Shown here one piece after another: positions 15,651 through 24,898 of a stretch of 64,000 nt of DNA. Each line of letters starts with the position of its first letter. Position 1 is the stretch's first letter. Origin of the DNA: Sphaerisporangium rubeum (GTDB lineage: Bacteria > Actinomycetota > Actinomycetes > Streptosporangiales > Streptosporangiaceae); the NCBI RefSeq assembly GCF_014207705.1, contig NZ_JACHIU010000001.1, forward strand, positions 3,092,501 to 3,156,500, read 5' to 3'. The position numbers were made by a program, and so were the translations under genes. The notes under the pieces are model-generated. The model did not search any database. It was not told where the DNA came from and saw only the letters and a list, made by a program, of their open reading frames with translations.

Positions 15651-16687
15651 AGGTCGCACGCTTCCACGCTCCCGGTGACATCAGGGTGGAGGACGCGCCG
15701 GAGCCCGCACCGGGGCCCGGTGACGTCAAGATCCGGGTACGCAACTGCTCCACCTGCGGCACCGACGTCAAGATCTTCAAGCACGGCCACCACCACATCA
15801 GGCCGCCGCGGGTCATGGGCCACGAGATCGCCGGCGAGATCGTCGAGACCGGCGCGGAGGTGACGGGCTGGACGCCGGGGGACCGCGTCCAGGTGATCGC
15901 CGCCATCCCGTGCGGCCGGTGCGAGGAGTGCCTGCGCGGCCGGCTCACGGTGTGCCCCGACCAGGAGTCCATGGGGTACCACTACGACGGCGGCTTCGCC
16001 GAGTACATGGTGGTCCCCGCCAAGGTGCTGGCCGTGGACGGGCTCAACCGCGTCCCCGACGGCGTCGGCTTCGCGGAGGCGTCGGTGGCCGAGCCGCTGG
16101 CGTGCGTGCTGAACGGCCAGGAGCTCGCCAGGGTCGGCGAGGGGGACGACGTCGTCGTCCTCGGCGCGGGACCGATCGGCTGCCTGCACGTGCGGCTGGC
16201 CCGCTCCCGCGGCGCCGGACGGGTGGTGCTCGCCGACCTCAACCCCGAACGGCTCGCCATGGCCGCCGAGCTGGTACGGCCGGACGCGACCATCGGCGGT
16301 CCCGGCGTCGACGTGGTGGACGAGGTGCTGAAGCTGACCGGGGGCCGCGGCGCCGACGTCGTGATCACCGCCGCGGCGTCCGGCGCCGCTCAGGAGCAGG
16401 CAGTGCAGATGACGGCCCGCCAGGGCCGCATCAGCTTCTTCGGCGGACTGCCGAAGGACAACCCGTTCATCCGGCTGGACTCCAACCTCGTGCACTACCG
16501 CGAGCTGACCATCGTCGGCGCCAACGGTTCGAGCCCCCGCCACAACGCCGAGGCCCTCGGCCTGATCGCCTCAGGCGCGGTGCCGGTCGCCGACCTCATC
16601 ACCCACCGGATCCCGCTCACCGAGGTGCTGGACGGCATCGACACCGTGGCACGCGGGGTCGCCATCAAGGTCACCGTGGAGCCCTGA
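15647..16687 (+). CDS. Zinc-dependent polyol(-phosphate) dehydrogenase, MDR superfamily
   Basis: 346 residues, GTG start behind GAGAGGAG. Catalytic-zinc motif NCSTCGTD, then GHEIAGEIV; the structural-zinc cysteine lobe is CGRCEECLRGRLTVC; Rossmann motif VLGAGPIGCLHV. It resembles sorbitol, galactitol-phosphate and threonine dehydrogenases. Located between EIIA and HPr, it probably oxidises the imported hexitol phosphate to a ketose phosphate. It is not a member of the long-chain MtlD family that normally does this for mannitol-1-P, which leaves mannitol, sorbitol or galactitol as possible substrates. Confidence 0.85.
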   Translation: MKVARFHAPGDIRVEDAPEPAPGPGDVKIRVRNCSTCGTDVKIFKHGHHHIRPPRVMGHEIAGEIVETGAEVTGWTPGDRVQVIAAIPCGRCEECLRGRLTVCPDQESMGYHYDGGFAEYMVVPAKVLAVDGLNRVPDGVGFAEASVAEPLACVLNGQELARVGEGDDVVVLGAGPIGCLHVRLARSRGAGRVVLADLNPERLAMAAELVRPDATIGGPGVDVVDEVLKLTGGRGADVVITAAASGAAQEQAVQMTARQGRISFFGGLPKDNPFIRLDSNLVHYRELTIVGANGSSPRHNAEALGLIASGAVPVADLITHRIPLTEVLDGIDTVARGVAIKVTVEP

Positions 16688-16714
16688 ACCCCGCCTGACG
16701 GAGGAGACGTCCCC

Positions 16715-16999
16715 ATGCCACAGAGAACCGTCGTCATCGCGTCGAGCAGCGGCCTGCACGCGCGTCCCGCCAAGTTGTTCGTGCAGGCCGCGGCCCGCCA
16801 GCCCGTCCCGGTGACGATCAGCGTGCCGGGCCGCAAGCCCGCTCCCGCCAAGAGCATGCTCGCCGTGCTGGCCCTCGGCGCCACCCACGGCACCGAGGTC
16901 ACCCTGGAGGCCGAGGGTGACGGCGCCGAGGAGGCGCTGACGGCCCTCGCCGGCCTGCTGTCGCGGGACCTGGACGCCGAGGAGCCCGCCGATGCGTGA
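16715..16999 (+). CDS. ptsH: Phosphocarrier protein HPr
   Basis: 94 residues. Active-site SSGLHARPAKLFV with H15, and the regulatory-site region KSMLAVLALGA with S47. It transfers phosphate from EI to EIIA. An HPr inside the sugar-specific operon, beside its own EI, suggests either the organism's only general PTS proteins or a dedicated set. It overlaps ptsI by 8 bp. Confidence 0.95.
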   Translation: MPQRTVVIASSSGLHARPAKLFVQAAARQPVPVTISVPGRKPAPAKSMLAVLALGATHGTEVTLEAEGDGAEEALTALAGLLSRDLDAEEPADA

Positions 17000-18635
17000 A
17001 CCGGCGCGCGGCCTCGGGGTGAGCCCCGGACGAGCGGCCGGCCCGGCGTACCGGATGGCGCGTCCCCCTGAGCTGCCCGGACGCGCGCCGGTGACGGACG
17101 CGGCGGCCGAGGTGAAGGCCGCGGCCGAGGCGCTGGAGGCGGTGGCCGAGCACCTGGAGCGGCACGCCGCCAAGGCCGCCGACGCCGAGGCCCGCGCCAT
17201 CCTGGAGGCGCAGAGCATGATCGCCGCCGACCCCATGCTGCTGGAGTCGGTCGAGGAGGGGGTGGCGGCCGGGCTCGGCGCGGCCCACGCCATCGACGCG
17301 GGCTGCGCACGGCACCGGGAGGCGCTGCTGGCGGCCGGTGGTTACTTCGCCGACCGCGCCGGCGACCTGGACGACATACGCAACCGCGCCGTCGCCGCCG
17401 TGCTCGGCCTGCCGATGCCGGGGGTGCCGGACCCCGGTCACCCGTACGTCCTGGTCGCCGACGACCTCGCTCCGGCCGACACCGCCACCCTGGACACCGC
17501 GGTCGTGCTGGCGCTCGTCACCGAGCGCGGCGGCCCGACCAGCCACACCGCCATCCTGGCCCGCGCACTCGGCCTTCCCGCCGTGGTGGCCTGCCGTGAC
17601 GCGGCGGGGGTCGAGGACGGCACGTGGGTGGCCGTGGACGGCGGCGCCGGCGAACTGCTGATCGGCATCGCCGAGGACGAGGCCGCCAGGATCGGCGAGG
17701 AGGCCGGACGGGAGAGGGAACGCGTCGCCGCGGGCACCGGCCCCGGTGTCACGGCCGACGGCCACGCGGTGCCGCTGCTGCTCAACATCGGCTCGGCCAG
17801 GGACCTGCGGCCGGACGCCGAGGGGGTCGGCCTGTTCCGCACCGAGTTCCTGTTCCTGGACCGCGCCGGCGCACCCACGTTCGAGGAGCAGGTGGCGGCC
17901 TACACCGTCGTCCTTCGCGCGCTGCCGGGCCGCCGGGTGGTCGTCCGCACCCTGGACGCCGGGTCGGACAAACCGCTGCCGTTCCTCGGCCTGCCGGACG
18001 AGGAGAACCCCGCGCTCGGCGTGCGCGGCCTGCGTACCGCGCGCCGTGACCCCGGCGTGCTGGACACACAGTTGCGCGCCATCGCCGAGGCCCACCGTGC
18101 CTGCGAGGCCGACACGTGGGTCATGGCCCCCATGGTGAGCACGGTCGCCGAGGCCGCCGGCTTCGCCGCCAAGGCACGCGCGCACGGTCTCCCCACGGTC
18201 GGCGTCATGATCGAGGTGCCGGCCGCGGCCCTGCACGCCGAGCGCGTCCTGCGCGAGGTGGACTTCCTCAGCATCGGCACCAACGACCTCGGCCAGTACA
18301 CCTTCGCCGCCGACCGCCAGCACGGCGACCTCGCCGACCTGCTCGACCCCTGGCAACCCGCGCTGCTGCACCTCGTCAAGCTGTGCGGCGACGCGGGCCG
18401 CGCGGCCGGCAAACCGGTGGGTGTCTGCGGTGAGGCCGCCGCCGACCCGCTGCTCGCTCCCGTCCTCGTGGGTCTCGGCATGACGAGCCTGTCCATGTCG
18501 GCCCCCGCCGTGCCGGCGGTGCGCGCGTCCCTGAGCGAGCGCACCCTCGGCTCCTGCCAGGAGCGGGCCGCCGCCGCACTGGCCGCCGCGGGCCCGTCCG
18601 CCGCGCGCGAGGCGGTCACCACGAGCACCCGCTGA
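16992..18635 (+). CDS. ptsI: PTS enzyme I (phosphoenolpyruvate-protein phosphotransferase)
   Basis: 547 residues, a normal length. The His domain carries GGPTSHTAILAR with H185; the PEP-binding barrel carries GVGLFRTEFLF, MAPMVST, DFLSIGTNDLGQYTFAADR and the active-site Cys in GVCGEAA. It starts the phosphate chain from PEP in the cytoplasm. ATG overlaps ptsH by 8 bp. It is the last gene of the operon and is followed by a strong hairpin. Confidence 0.95.
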   Translation: MREPARGLGVSPGRAAGPAYRMARPPELPGRAPVTDAAAEVKAAAEALEAVAEHLERHAAKAADAEARAILEAQSMIAADPMLLESVEEGVAAGLGAAHAIDAGCARHREALLAAGGYFADRAGDLDDIRNRAVAAVLGLPMPGVPDPGHPYVLVADDLAPADTATLDTAVVLALVTERGGPTSHTAILARALGLPAVVACRDAAGVEDGTWVAVDGGAGELLIGIAEDEAARIGEEAGRERERVAAGTGPGVTADGHAVPLLLNIGSARDLRPDAEGVGLFRTEFLFLDRAGAPTFEEQVAAYTVVLRALPGRRVVVRTLDAGSDKPLPFLGLPDEENPALGVRGLRTARRDPGVLDTQLRAIAEAHRACEADTWVMAPMVSTVAEAAGFAAKARAHGLPTVGVMIEVPAAALHAERVLREVDFLSIGTNDLGQYTFAADRQHGDLADLLDPWQPALLHLVKLCGDAGRAAGKPVGVCGEAAADPLLAPVLVGLGMTSLSMSAPAVPAVRASLSERTLGSCQERAAAALAAAGPSAAREAVTTSTR

Positions 18636-18688
18636 CCCCGTCCGCGTACGGCCGTGGCCGGGCCGGCCGGCGCGGGGGTCCGGCGGGC

Positions 18689-18733
18689 CGGCCCGCCGTC
18701 CCGCGATCCGTCACAGCGCGGGACGGCGGGCCG
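18689..18733. terminator. Long GC-rich hairpin between ptsI and a convergent gene
   Basis: A 17-bp perfect stem beginning CGGCCCGCCGTCCCGCG, with an 11-base loop. There is no T-run, but its position between two convergent stop codons fits a bidirectional terminator. Confidence 0.7.
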
Positions 18734-18760
18734 CCGGTCAGGTGCGGGGGACGGCCGCGG

Positions 18761-19609
18761 TCACGGTTTGCGGCCGACGGCGCAGAACTGGGAGACCTGT
18801 TCCTGCGCGTCGAAGTCGTCGGGTTCCGCGCGCCACTGCGAGCAGGAAACGACACCGGGTTCGAGCAGGTCCAGGCCGTCGAACCAGCGGGAGATCTGTG
18901 TGGGGGAGCGCAGCACCATCGGGGCCGAGCCGGCGGCGTTCCACTGGCGGACGGCCTCGTGCATGGCCTCGGCGTGGACCTCGGCCGTGGGGTGGGCCAC
19001 GGCGAGATGGCTGCCGGACGGCACCGCGTCGAGGAGGCGGCGGATGATCGCGGCGGCCTCGGCGTCGTCGGGGATGAAGTTGAGCACGCCGAGCAGCATG
19101 AGCGCGACCGGCTCGGTGAAGTCCAGGGTCTCGCGGGCCCGGTCGAGCACCGTGGTGGTGTCGCGGATGTCGGCCTCGATGTAGTCGGTGGCCCCTTCGG
19201 GGGTGCCGACAAGCAGTGCGCGCGCGTGGGTGAGGACGATGGGGTCGTTGTCGACGTACACCACGCGGCACTCGGGGGCGACGGACTGCGCGACCTCGTG
19301 GGTGTTGGACGCGGTGGGGAGGCCGGTGCCGATGTCGAGGAACTGGCGCAGCCCGGCCTCGGCGGTCAGGTGGCGCACGGCGCGGCCGAGGAACGCGCGG
19401 TCGGCGCGTGCCGAGTCCACCAGGGCCGGCATCACCTTGAGGATCTGGTCGCCGACCTGCCGGTCGGCGGCGAAGTTGTCCTTGCCGCCTAACCAGTGGT
19501 TCCAGACCCGCGCGGAGTGCGCCACCGTCGGATCGATCTTGGTGGGCTGTTGCGGGCCGGAGGTCGGCGTACTTTCGGACACCAGGAGGTTACCCCTTCT
19601 TGCCGTCAT
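18761..19609 (-). CDS. SAM-dependent methyltransferase, Methyltransf_19 (PF04672) family
   Basis: 282 residues. Family pattern: IDPTVAHSARVWNHWLGGKDNFAADR near the start, SAM motif QFLDIGTGLPTASNTHEVAQ (~90-110), VYVDNDPIVLTHARALL, and LLGVLNFIPD. These proteins are abundant in filamentous actinomycetes and no substrate is known. The N-terminus is uncertain: ATG 19609 lacks a good site, while a GTG at 19582 has AAGGGG upstream. It stands alone, convergent to the PTS operon. Confidence 0.9.
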   Translation of the reverse strand: MTARRGNLLVSESTPTSGPQQPTKIDPTVAHSARVWNHWLGGKDNFAADRQVGDQILKVMPALVDSARADRAFLGRAVRHLTAEAGLRQFLDIGTGLPTASNTHEVAQSVAPECRVVYVDNDPIVLTHARALLVGTPEGATDYIEADIRDTTTVLDRARETLDFTEPVALMLLGVLNFIPDDAEAAAIIRRLLDAVPSGSHLAVAHPTAEVHAEAMHEAVRQWNAAGSAPMVLRSPTQISRWFDGLDLLEPGVVSCSQWRAEPDDFDAQEQVSQFCAVGRKP

Positions 19610-19728
19610 GCTCTGAGATCGTGCAGAAGCCCAGCGTAGCTCTCGACACCCGTGAAAACGGGTATTTCCGGACTTGGTAGATAATTGCGCCGTCAGAGGT
19701 TTCGGACGGCGTCAACCGGTGCGGCCAC

Positions 19729-20280
19729 TCAGGCGTCGGTGATCCGCTGCCACTGCGGATCGCGGTACAGCACCACCGACGTGCCGCGCAGCAGCTCGTC
19801 CGGCGCCGAGAGCATGACGAGCTCCCCGCCGGCCTCCATGGCCCGCAGCAGGTCGCGGACCCTCGGCCCCACCGGCAGCCTGCCGACCGGCAGGCCGAGC
19901 TCCAGCCGGATCAGGTCGGCGACCTCCGACAACCGGAACGGTCCTTCGAAGCGCGCGACCGTGTCGCGCACCAGCGCGCTCGTGATGAGCTGCTCGGCCT
20001 CGCTCTGCGCGACCTCCCAGACGAGCTGGACGTCGCGTTTGCCGGTCGCCGCGCACGCCGCGCAGCGCCGTACGAAGCCCGGCACGATCTCCTGGTCGGC
20101 CGAGCCGAGGCAGGCCGAGCACTGACCGGTCTCCATGGCGTGCAACTCGGCCGCCACCCGGTCGGGCAGCGGCTTCGCACACGCGCACCGGAAGCTGCGG
20201 AACCCGCCCTGGACCAGGACGACGTCGTCGGCGTCGTCCGGGATCTCCTGCCACTGCGCGGTGATCGTGTGACTGGTCAT
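19729..20280 (-). CDS. Zinc-ribbon-like hypothetical protein
   Basis: 183 residues. Three Cys pairs in the N-terminal half (CACAKP, CSACLG, CAACAAT, about residues 32-77) suggest one or two zinc sites. The C-terminal half (~95-183) looks helical, with a winged-helix-like stretch (ALVRDTVARFEGPFRLSEVADLIRLEL). No named family is recognised; a nucleic-acid or regulatory role would be a guess. It is divergent from the response-regulator fusion gene. Confidence 0.65.
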   Translation of the reverse strand: MTSHTITAQWQEIPDDADDVVLVQGGFRSFRCACAKPLPDRVAAELHAMETGQCSACLGSADQEIVPGFVRRCAACAATGKRDVQLVWEVAQSEAEQLITSALVRDTVARFEGPFRLSEVADLIRLELGLPVGRLPVGPRVRDLLRAMEAGGELVMLSAPDELLRGTSVVLYRDPQWQRITDA

Positions 20281-20426
20281 CGCTTGCGACTCTACCCAGT
20301 CGGCCCACGGCAGACAGCAGCCCTATGCCCGTCATTCCCGGAATTCTCGCGATTTCCGGAAATGGGGATTACCATCCCGGCCCGGCCGGGGAGCACCGAC
20401 CACCTGGAAGCGCTTAGATTTGAGGA

Positions 20427-22085
20427 ATGGCGAACCCCGCGATCCTGACCGTAGACGACGACCCGGCCGTCTCGCGGTCCGTGGCAAGAGACGTCCGCCG
20501 CCGTTACGGTGACCGGTACCGTGTGGTCCGCGCCGACTCCGGGCCCGCGGCCCTGGACGCTCTGCGCGAGATCAAGCTCAGAGGCGAGCAGGTCGCCCTG
20601 ATGCTCGCGGACTACCGCATGCCCGAGATGAACGGCATCCAGTTCCTCGAGTCCGCCATGGACATCTTCCCCCGTGCCCGCCGCGTGCTGCTCACCGCGT
20701 ACGCCGACACCGACGCCGCCATCGACGCGATCAACGTCGTCGACCTGGACCACTACCTGCTCAAGCCGTGGAACCCGCCGGAGGAGAAGCTCTACCCGGT
20801 GGTCGACGCGCTGCTGGAGGCGTGGCTCGCCGCGCCTGACCAGTCCATCCCCGACACCAAGGTGGTCGGCCACCGCTGGTCGGCCCCGTCGTTCGCCGTG
20901 CGCGACTTCCTCGCGCGCAACCTCGTTCCCTACCGCTGGCTCACCACCGAGGACGCCGAGGGCATGCGCCTGCTGTCGGCCGCCGGAGCCGGCCCCGACG
21001 ACGTGCCGCTCGTCATCACGCCTGACGGGGTCAGCCTGGTCAAGCCCAGCGAGAGCACCCTGGCCGCGCACGTGGGCCTCACCACCACCCCCGCCGAGGA
21101 GTTCTACGACCTGGTGGTGGTCGGCGCCGGCCCCGCCGGGCTCGGCGCGGCGGTGTACGGCGCCTCCGAGGGCCTGCGCACCGTGCTCGTGGAGCAGCGC
21201 GCCACCGGCGGCCAGGCGGGCCAGAGCAGCCGCATCGAGAACTACCTCGGCTTCCCCGACGGCGTGTCGGGAGCCCAGCTCACCGACCGCGCGCGCCGGC
21301 AGGCGCTGCGGTTCGGCGCCGAGATCCTCACCACCCGCGAGGTCGTCGCGCTCGACGCCGGCGGCTCCACCCGTCTCATCCGCTTCTCCGACGGCTCGTC
21401 CGTGGCCGCGCACACCGTCGTGCTGGCCACCGGCGTGTCCTACCGCCTGCTCGAGGTCCCCGGTCTCGCCGAGCTGACCGGCCGCGGCGTGTTCTACGGC
21501 TCGGCGGCCACCGAGGCGCCGAGCTGCTCAGGTGAGGAGATCTACATCGTCGGCGGCGCCAACTCCGCGGGCCAGGCGGCGGTGTACTTCTCCAGGTACG
21601 CGCGGCGCGTCCACATGCTGATCCGCGGCCCCGACCTGACCAGGAGCATGTCGAGCTACCTGGTCGACCAGATCGCGGCCATCCCCACCATCGAGGTCCA
21701 CCCCCACACCCAGGTCGTCGGCGCCTCAGGCGGCGACCACCTGGAGACCCTCACTCTGTGCGACCCCCGCTCGGGCCAGGCGCGCGAGGTGAACACCTCC
21801 TGGCTGTTCATCTTCATCGGCGCGCAGCCGCGCACCGACTGGCTCGACAAGGCCGTCGTCCGCGACGCCAACGGTTTCGTCGTCACCGGCTCCGACCTGG
21901 TGGTGGACGGCAGCCGTCCCGCCGGGTGGTCGCTGCCGCGCGACCCCTACCACCTGGAGTCCAGCATGCCCGGCGTCTTCGCCGCCGGCGACGTGCGCGC
22001 ATACTCGGTCAAGCGGGTCGCCTCGGCGGTGGGGGAGGGTGCCATGGCGGTCTCGCTGATCCACCGTTACCTGGAGGCCCAATGA
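20427..22085 (+). CDS. Response-regulator receiver fused to thioredoxin-reductase-like FAD oxidoreductase
   Basis: 552 residues. Receiver domain 1-~135 with phospho-Asp D62 (LMLADYRMPEMNG) and K in LLKPW. A small thioredoxin/glutaredoxin-like linker domain lies at ~148-212, then an FAD/NAD(P) flavoprotein ~225-552 (GAGPAGLGAAVYGASEG, GGQAGQSSRIENYLGFP, ATGV, VGGANSAGQAAVYFSRYA, GVFAAGDVR). The redox CxxC of true thioredoxin reductases is absent: the equivalent stretch reads AATEAPSCSG, with one Cys. The stop overlaps the start of a histidine kinase (ATGA), so the pair should form a two-component system whose output is an oxidoreductase rather than DNA binding. Confidence 0.9.
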   Translation: MANPAILTVDDDPAVSRSVARDVRRRYGDRYRVVRADSGPAALDALREIKLRGEQVALMLADYRMPEMNGIQFLESAMDIFPRARRVLLTAYADTDAAIDAINVVDLDHYLLKPWNPPEEKLYPVVDALLEAWLAAPDQSIPDTKVVGHRWSAPSFAVRDFLARNLVPYRWLTTEDAEGMRLLSAAGAGPDDVPLVITPDGVSLVKPSESTLAAHVGLTTTPAEEFYDLVVVGAGPAGLGAAVYGASEGLRTVLVEQRATGGQAGQSSRIENYLGFPDGVSGAQLTDRARRQALRFGAEILTTREVVALDAGGSTRLIRFSDGSSVAAHTVVLATGVSYRLLEVPGLAELTGRGVFYGSAATEAPSCSGEEIYIVGGANSAGQAAVYFSRYARRVHMLIRGPDLTRSMSSYLVDQIAAIPTIEVHPHTQVVGASGGDHLETLTLCDPRSGQAREVNTSWLFIFIGAQPRTDWLDKAVVRDANGFVVTGSDLVVDGSRPAGWSLPRDPYHLESSMPGVFAAGDVRAYSVKRVASAVGEGAMAVSLIHRYLEAQ

Positions 22086-23530
22086 CCGAGCCCGCCGACG
22101 GCACCCCCGTGACCGGCGACAGACTCACCGCCGAAGAACTCCGCACACTGTTCCTGTTCGAGTCGCTCGACGACCGGCAGCTCGAGAGGTTCGTCGAGCA
22201 GGGCCGGGTGGAGCGGTTCGCCGGCGGCGAGGTCATCTGCCGCGAAGGCGACCCCGCCACCTGCTTCTACGTGCTCCTGCACGGCACCGTCGCGCTGCGC
22301 AGGCTCGTGCACGGTGACGAGGTCGAGTTCAACCGCACCGAGCAGCGCGGCGTCTACACCGGCGCCGTGCAGGCCTACCTCGCCGGACGCATCGACCAGG
22401 TGTACAACTCCAGCGCGTACGCGGTGACCGAGGTGGAGATGTTCGTGCTGCCGGCCGACGTGCTCGGCGGCGCGCTGCGCGAGTGGTTCCCCATGGCCAC
22501 CCACATGCTCGAAGGCCTGTTCTTCGGCATGCGCGCCACCCAGACCATCGTCGGCGAACGTGAACGGCTGCTCGCGCTCGGCTCGCTGTCGGCGGGCCTC
22601 ACCCACGAGCTCAACAACCCCGCCGCGGCGGCCGTGCGGGCCACCGCGGTGCTGCGCGAACGGGTCGCCGGCATGCGGCACAAGCTCGCGATGATCGCCG
22701 ACGGCAGGCTGGACGGCACCCGGCTGCGGCGCCTGGTGGAGCTGCAGGAGGAGGCCGTCAAGCGCGCGGCGAGCGCGCCGCCGCTGTCCCCCCTGGAGAC
22801 CGCCGACGCCGAGGACGCGCTGTCGGACTGGATGGACGACCACGACATCGCCGGCGGCTGGGAGATCGCCTCCACCCTGGTCGCCGGCGGCGTGGACGCC
22901 GAGTGGCTGGACCGCATCTCCGGCGCCGTCGGCGGCGAGAACCTCGAAGCGGCGGTGCGGTGGCTCACCTACACCGTCGACACCGAGCAGCTGATGATCG
23001 AGATCGACGACGCGGTCACCCGGGTGTCGTCCCTGGTGGCGGCGGCCAAGCAGTACTCACAGCTCGACCGCGCGCCGCACCAGACCGTGGACGTGCACGA
23101 CCTGCTGAGCGCCACGCTCACCATGATGCAGGCCAAGATCCCGCAGGGGGTGCGGGTCGTCAAGGAGTACGACCGCACGGTGCCGATCATCCCGGCGTAC
23201 GCCGCCGAGCTCAACCAGGTGTGGACCAACCTCATCGACAACGCGCTGTGCGCCATGCGCGAGGACGGCGGCACGCTGACCGTGCGCACCGGCCACGAGG
23301 CCGGCTGCGTGTTCGTGGAGATCGGCGACACCGGCCACGGCATCCCGCCGGAGGTGCGGCCCCGCATCTTCGAGCCGTTCTTCACCACCAAGCCGGTCGG
23401 CGAGGGCACCGGGCTCGGTCTCGACATCTCCTACCGGATCATCGTGAACAAGCACCACGGGGACATCCGTGTGGAGTCAGTCCCCGGCGACACCCGCTTC
23501 CGCGTGATGCTGCCCGTCACCGAGAGCTGA
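22082..23530 (+). CDS. Cyclic-nucleotide-binding sensor histidine kinase
   Basis: 482 residues from the ATG overlapping the upstream stop. cNMP-binding domain ~22-145 (FVEQGRVERFAGGEVICREGDPATC), then the phosphoacceptor helix LGSLSAGLTHELNNP with H175, and an HATPase module (NLIDNAL, EIGDTGHGIPPE, TTKPVGEGTGLGLDIS). No transmembrane segment, so it senses a cytoplasmic signal, possibly a cyclic nucleotide. The probable partner is the receiver domain of the gene just upstream. Its last 54 bp overlap the convergent DUF6114 gene. Confidence 0.9.
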   Translation: MTEPADGTPVTGDRLTAEELRTLFLFESLDDRQLERFVEQGRVERFAGGEVICREGDPATCFYVLLHGTVALRRLVHGDEVEFNRTEQRGVYTGAVQAYLAGRIDQVYNSSAYAVTEVEMFVLPADVLGGALREWFPMATHMLEGLFFGMRATQTIVGERERLLALGSLSAGLTHELNNPAAAAVRATAVLRERVAGMRHKLAMIADGRLDGTRLRRLVELQEEAVKRAASAPPLSPLETADAEDALSDWMDDHDIAGGWEIASTLVAGGVDAEWLDRISGAVGGENLEAAVRWLTYTVDTEQLMIEIDDAVTRVSSLVAAAKQYSQLDRAPHQTVDVHDLLSATLTMMQAKIPQGVRVVKEYDRTVPIIPAYAAELNQVWTNLIDNALCAMREDGGTLTVRTGHEAGCVFVEIGDTGHGIPPEVRPRIFEPFFTTKPVGEGTGLGLDISYRIIVNKHHGDIRVESVPGDTRFRVMLPVTES

Positions 23531-24016
23531 CCCCGGCGCCTCGCCGTACCCGGCCGGGCCCGTCCCCGCCTGCGGGGCCGGTGCCCGGCGGCCGGCCCCC
23601 GGCGTCCAGGCGGCGGTGGCGGCCCCGCCGAGCAGGCCGAGGAGCGCGCCGACGAGGAAGCCGCCGACGTTGGCGTACACCACCGAGGCCGCCGACAGCA
23701 GCACGGCCGTCACGCCGAGGAACACCCGCTGCGCCGGCTGCAGCAGGATCACCAGGCCGAGCAGGATCATCGTGATCGACAACACGTAGACGATCCCCGC
23801 AGCGGCCGAGTGCGCGGCCACGAACACCGCATGGCTGGTGAACGGGATGCTCAGCAGCTCCACCCCCGCGAGCACCGTGCACGCCGCACCCCAGAACGGC
23901 CTGCTGCGCCGCCACGCACGCACATGCCGCCGGCCCGTCCGCAGGATTCGCATCGGGAACGCGCGCGGGGTCGGAGGTGTCCTCGTCGGTGGGGGCCGTA
24001 GCCGCGTCAGAAACAT
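23477..24016 (-). CDS. DUF6114 membrane protein
   Basis: 179 residues from the ATG at 24016, which overlaps the DUF6230 stop by 10 bp; a later ATG at 23953 is also possible. Four hydrophobic helices follow WRRSRPFWGAACTVLAGVELLS, the DUF6114 signature, and the C-terminus is Pro/Gly-rich. DUF6114 genes almost always follow a DUF6230 gene in streptomycetes and relatives; function is unknown. The 3' end overlaps the convergent histidine kinase gene. Confidence 0.8.
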   Translation of the reverse strand: MFLTRLRPPPTRTPPTPRAFPMRILRTGRRHVRAWRRSRPFWGAACTVLAGVELLSIPFTSHAVFVAAHSAAAGIVYVLSITMILLGLVILLQPAQRVFLGVTAVLLSAASVVYANVGGFLVGALLGLLGGAATAAWTPGAGRRAPAPQAGTGPAGYGEAPGSALGDGQHHAEAGVAGD

Positions 24017-24600
24017 TCCGGCCCGTTCCTGCGGACGGTGAGATGGGAGTCCGGGACGCTGAACATCTTGGCGGTGACGGCCCAGTTGATGTCGCGGAAG
24101 TTGAAGATGACGCCGGAGGTGCCCTGCTGGCCGAAGTCCCCCGGCGGACCGGTGAAGTTCGGCACGGCGTCCAGCGTGGCGGCGTCCCTGTTGACCTCCA
24201 GGTTGAAGTACGTGATGTCCCCGGCGAGCATGATCTCGTAGGTGGTGAGATCTCTGGCCCGCACAGGACTGTCGTGGCCGCCGGTCACCCTGAGCGTCAC
24301 CGGGCCGATGGGGGTGTGCATGATGGAGCTCTGGCAGAAGTCCCACGCCGACAGATGCGAGATCCGGTTGACCAGCACGGGGATGTGATCTCCCGCGCTG
24401 TTCACCACGTAGCCGCCGTACGACGCGAACGGCCCCTGCCGTACCTCTCTGGCCGACGCCTTGATCGTGCCGTCGGCCACGACGAACGTCGCGCCGATGG
24501 CGCCGCGCATGATGCCGTCGAGGAGCAGGGCCATCACCAGTGCCCCCGGCACGAAGACCAGTGCGAAGCGCTTCCAGAGCACTCGCCCCTCAACCCGCAT
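24007..24600 (-). CDS. DUF6230 family protein
   Basis: 197 residues from ATG 24600 (MRVEGRVLWKRF, as in family members); an upstream ATG at 24657 with AGGGA is an alternative. One N-terminal membrane helix (FALVFVPGALVMALLLDGIM), then an extracellular beta-rich domain. The family has been labelled cholesterol esterase, without support I know of. It is translationally coupled to DUF6114. Confidence 0.8.
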   Translation of the reverse strand: MRVEGRVLWKRFALVFVPGALVMALLLDGIMRGAIGATFVVADGTIKASAREVRQGPFASYGGYVVNSAGDHIPVLVNRISHLSAWDFCQSSIMHTPIGPVTLRVTGGHDSPVRARDLTTYEIMLAGDITYFNLEVNRDAATLDAVPNFTGPPGDFGQQGTSGVIFNFRDINWAVTAKMFSVPDSHLTVRRNGPECF

Positions 24601-24799
24601 GCGGCCCCCGTTCACCCCGCGCGTCCCCCGGCGCACGACCCCGGCGAAGATCATCAATTCCCTGCCGGTGCGCCGCGAAACCGCAGCGCTCGCCAGGACA
24701 TCACCAAGACGTCCGGCTGGAGGCGAGAGGCCCGTGATCTCCCACCGCCGGGAGGGGACGACAAGAAACCCCAGGCCCTGAGGACCTGGGGTGAGATGG

Positions 24800-24871
24800 T
24801 GGGCGATACTGGGATTGAACCAGTGACCTCTACCGTGTCAAGGTAGCGCTCTCCCACTGAGCTAATCGCCC
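24800..24871 (-). tRNA. tRNA-Val (anticodon GAC)
   Basis: A complete cloverleaf can be drawn: 7-bp acceptor GGGCGAT, anticodon loop TTGACAC, TTCAATC T-loop, discriminator A and CCA encoded at 24797-24799. It is one of three adjacent tRNAs in the order Gly, Cys, Val. Confidence 0.97.
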
Positions 24872-24898
24872 GCGCGTGAACGCCGGGTGGGACGTCTG

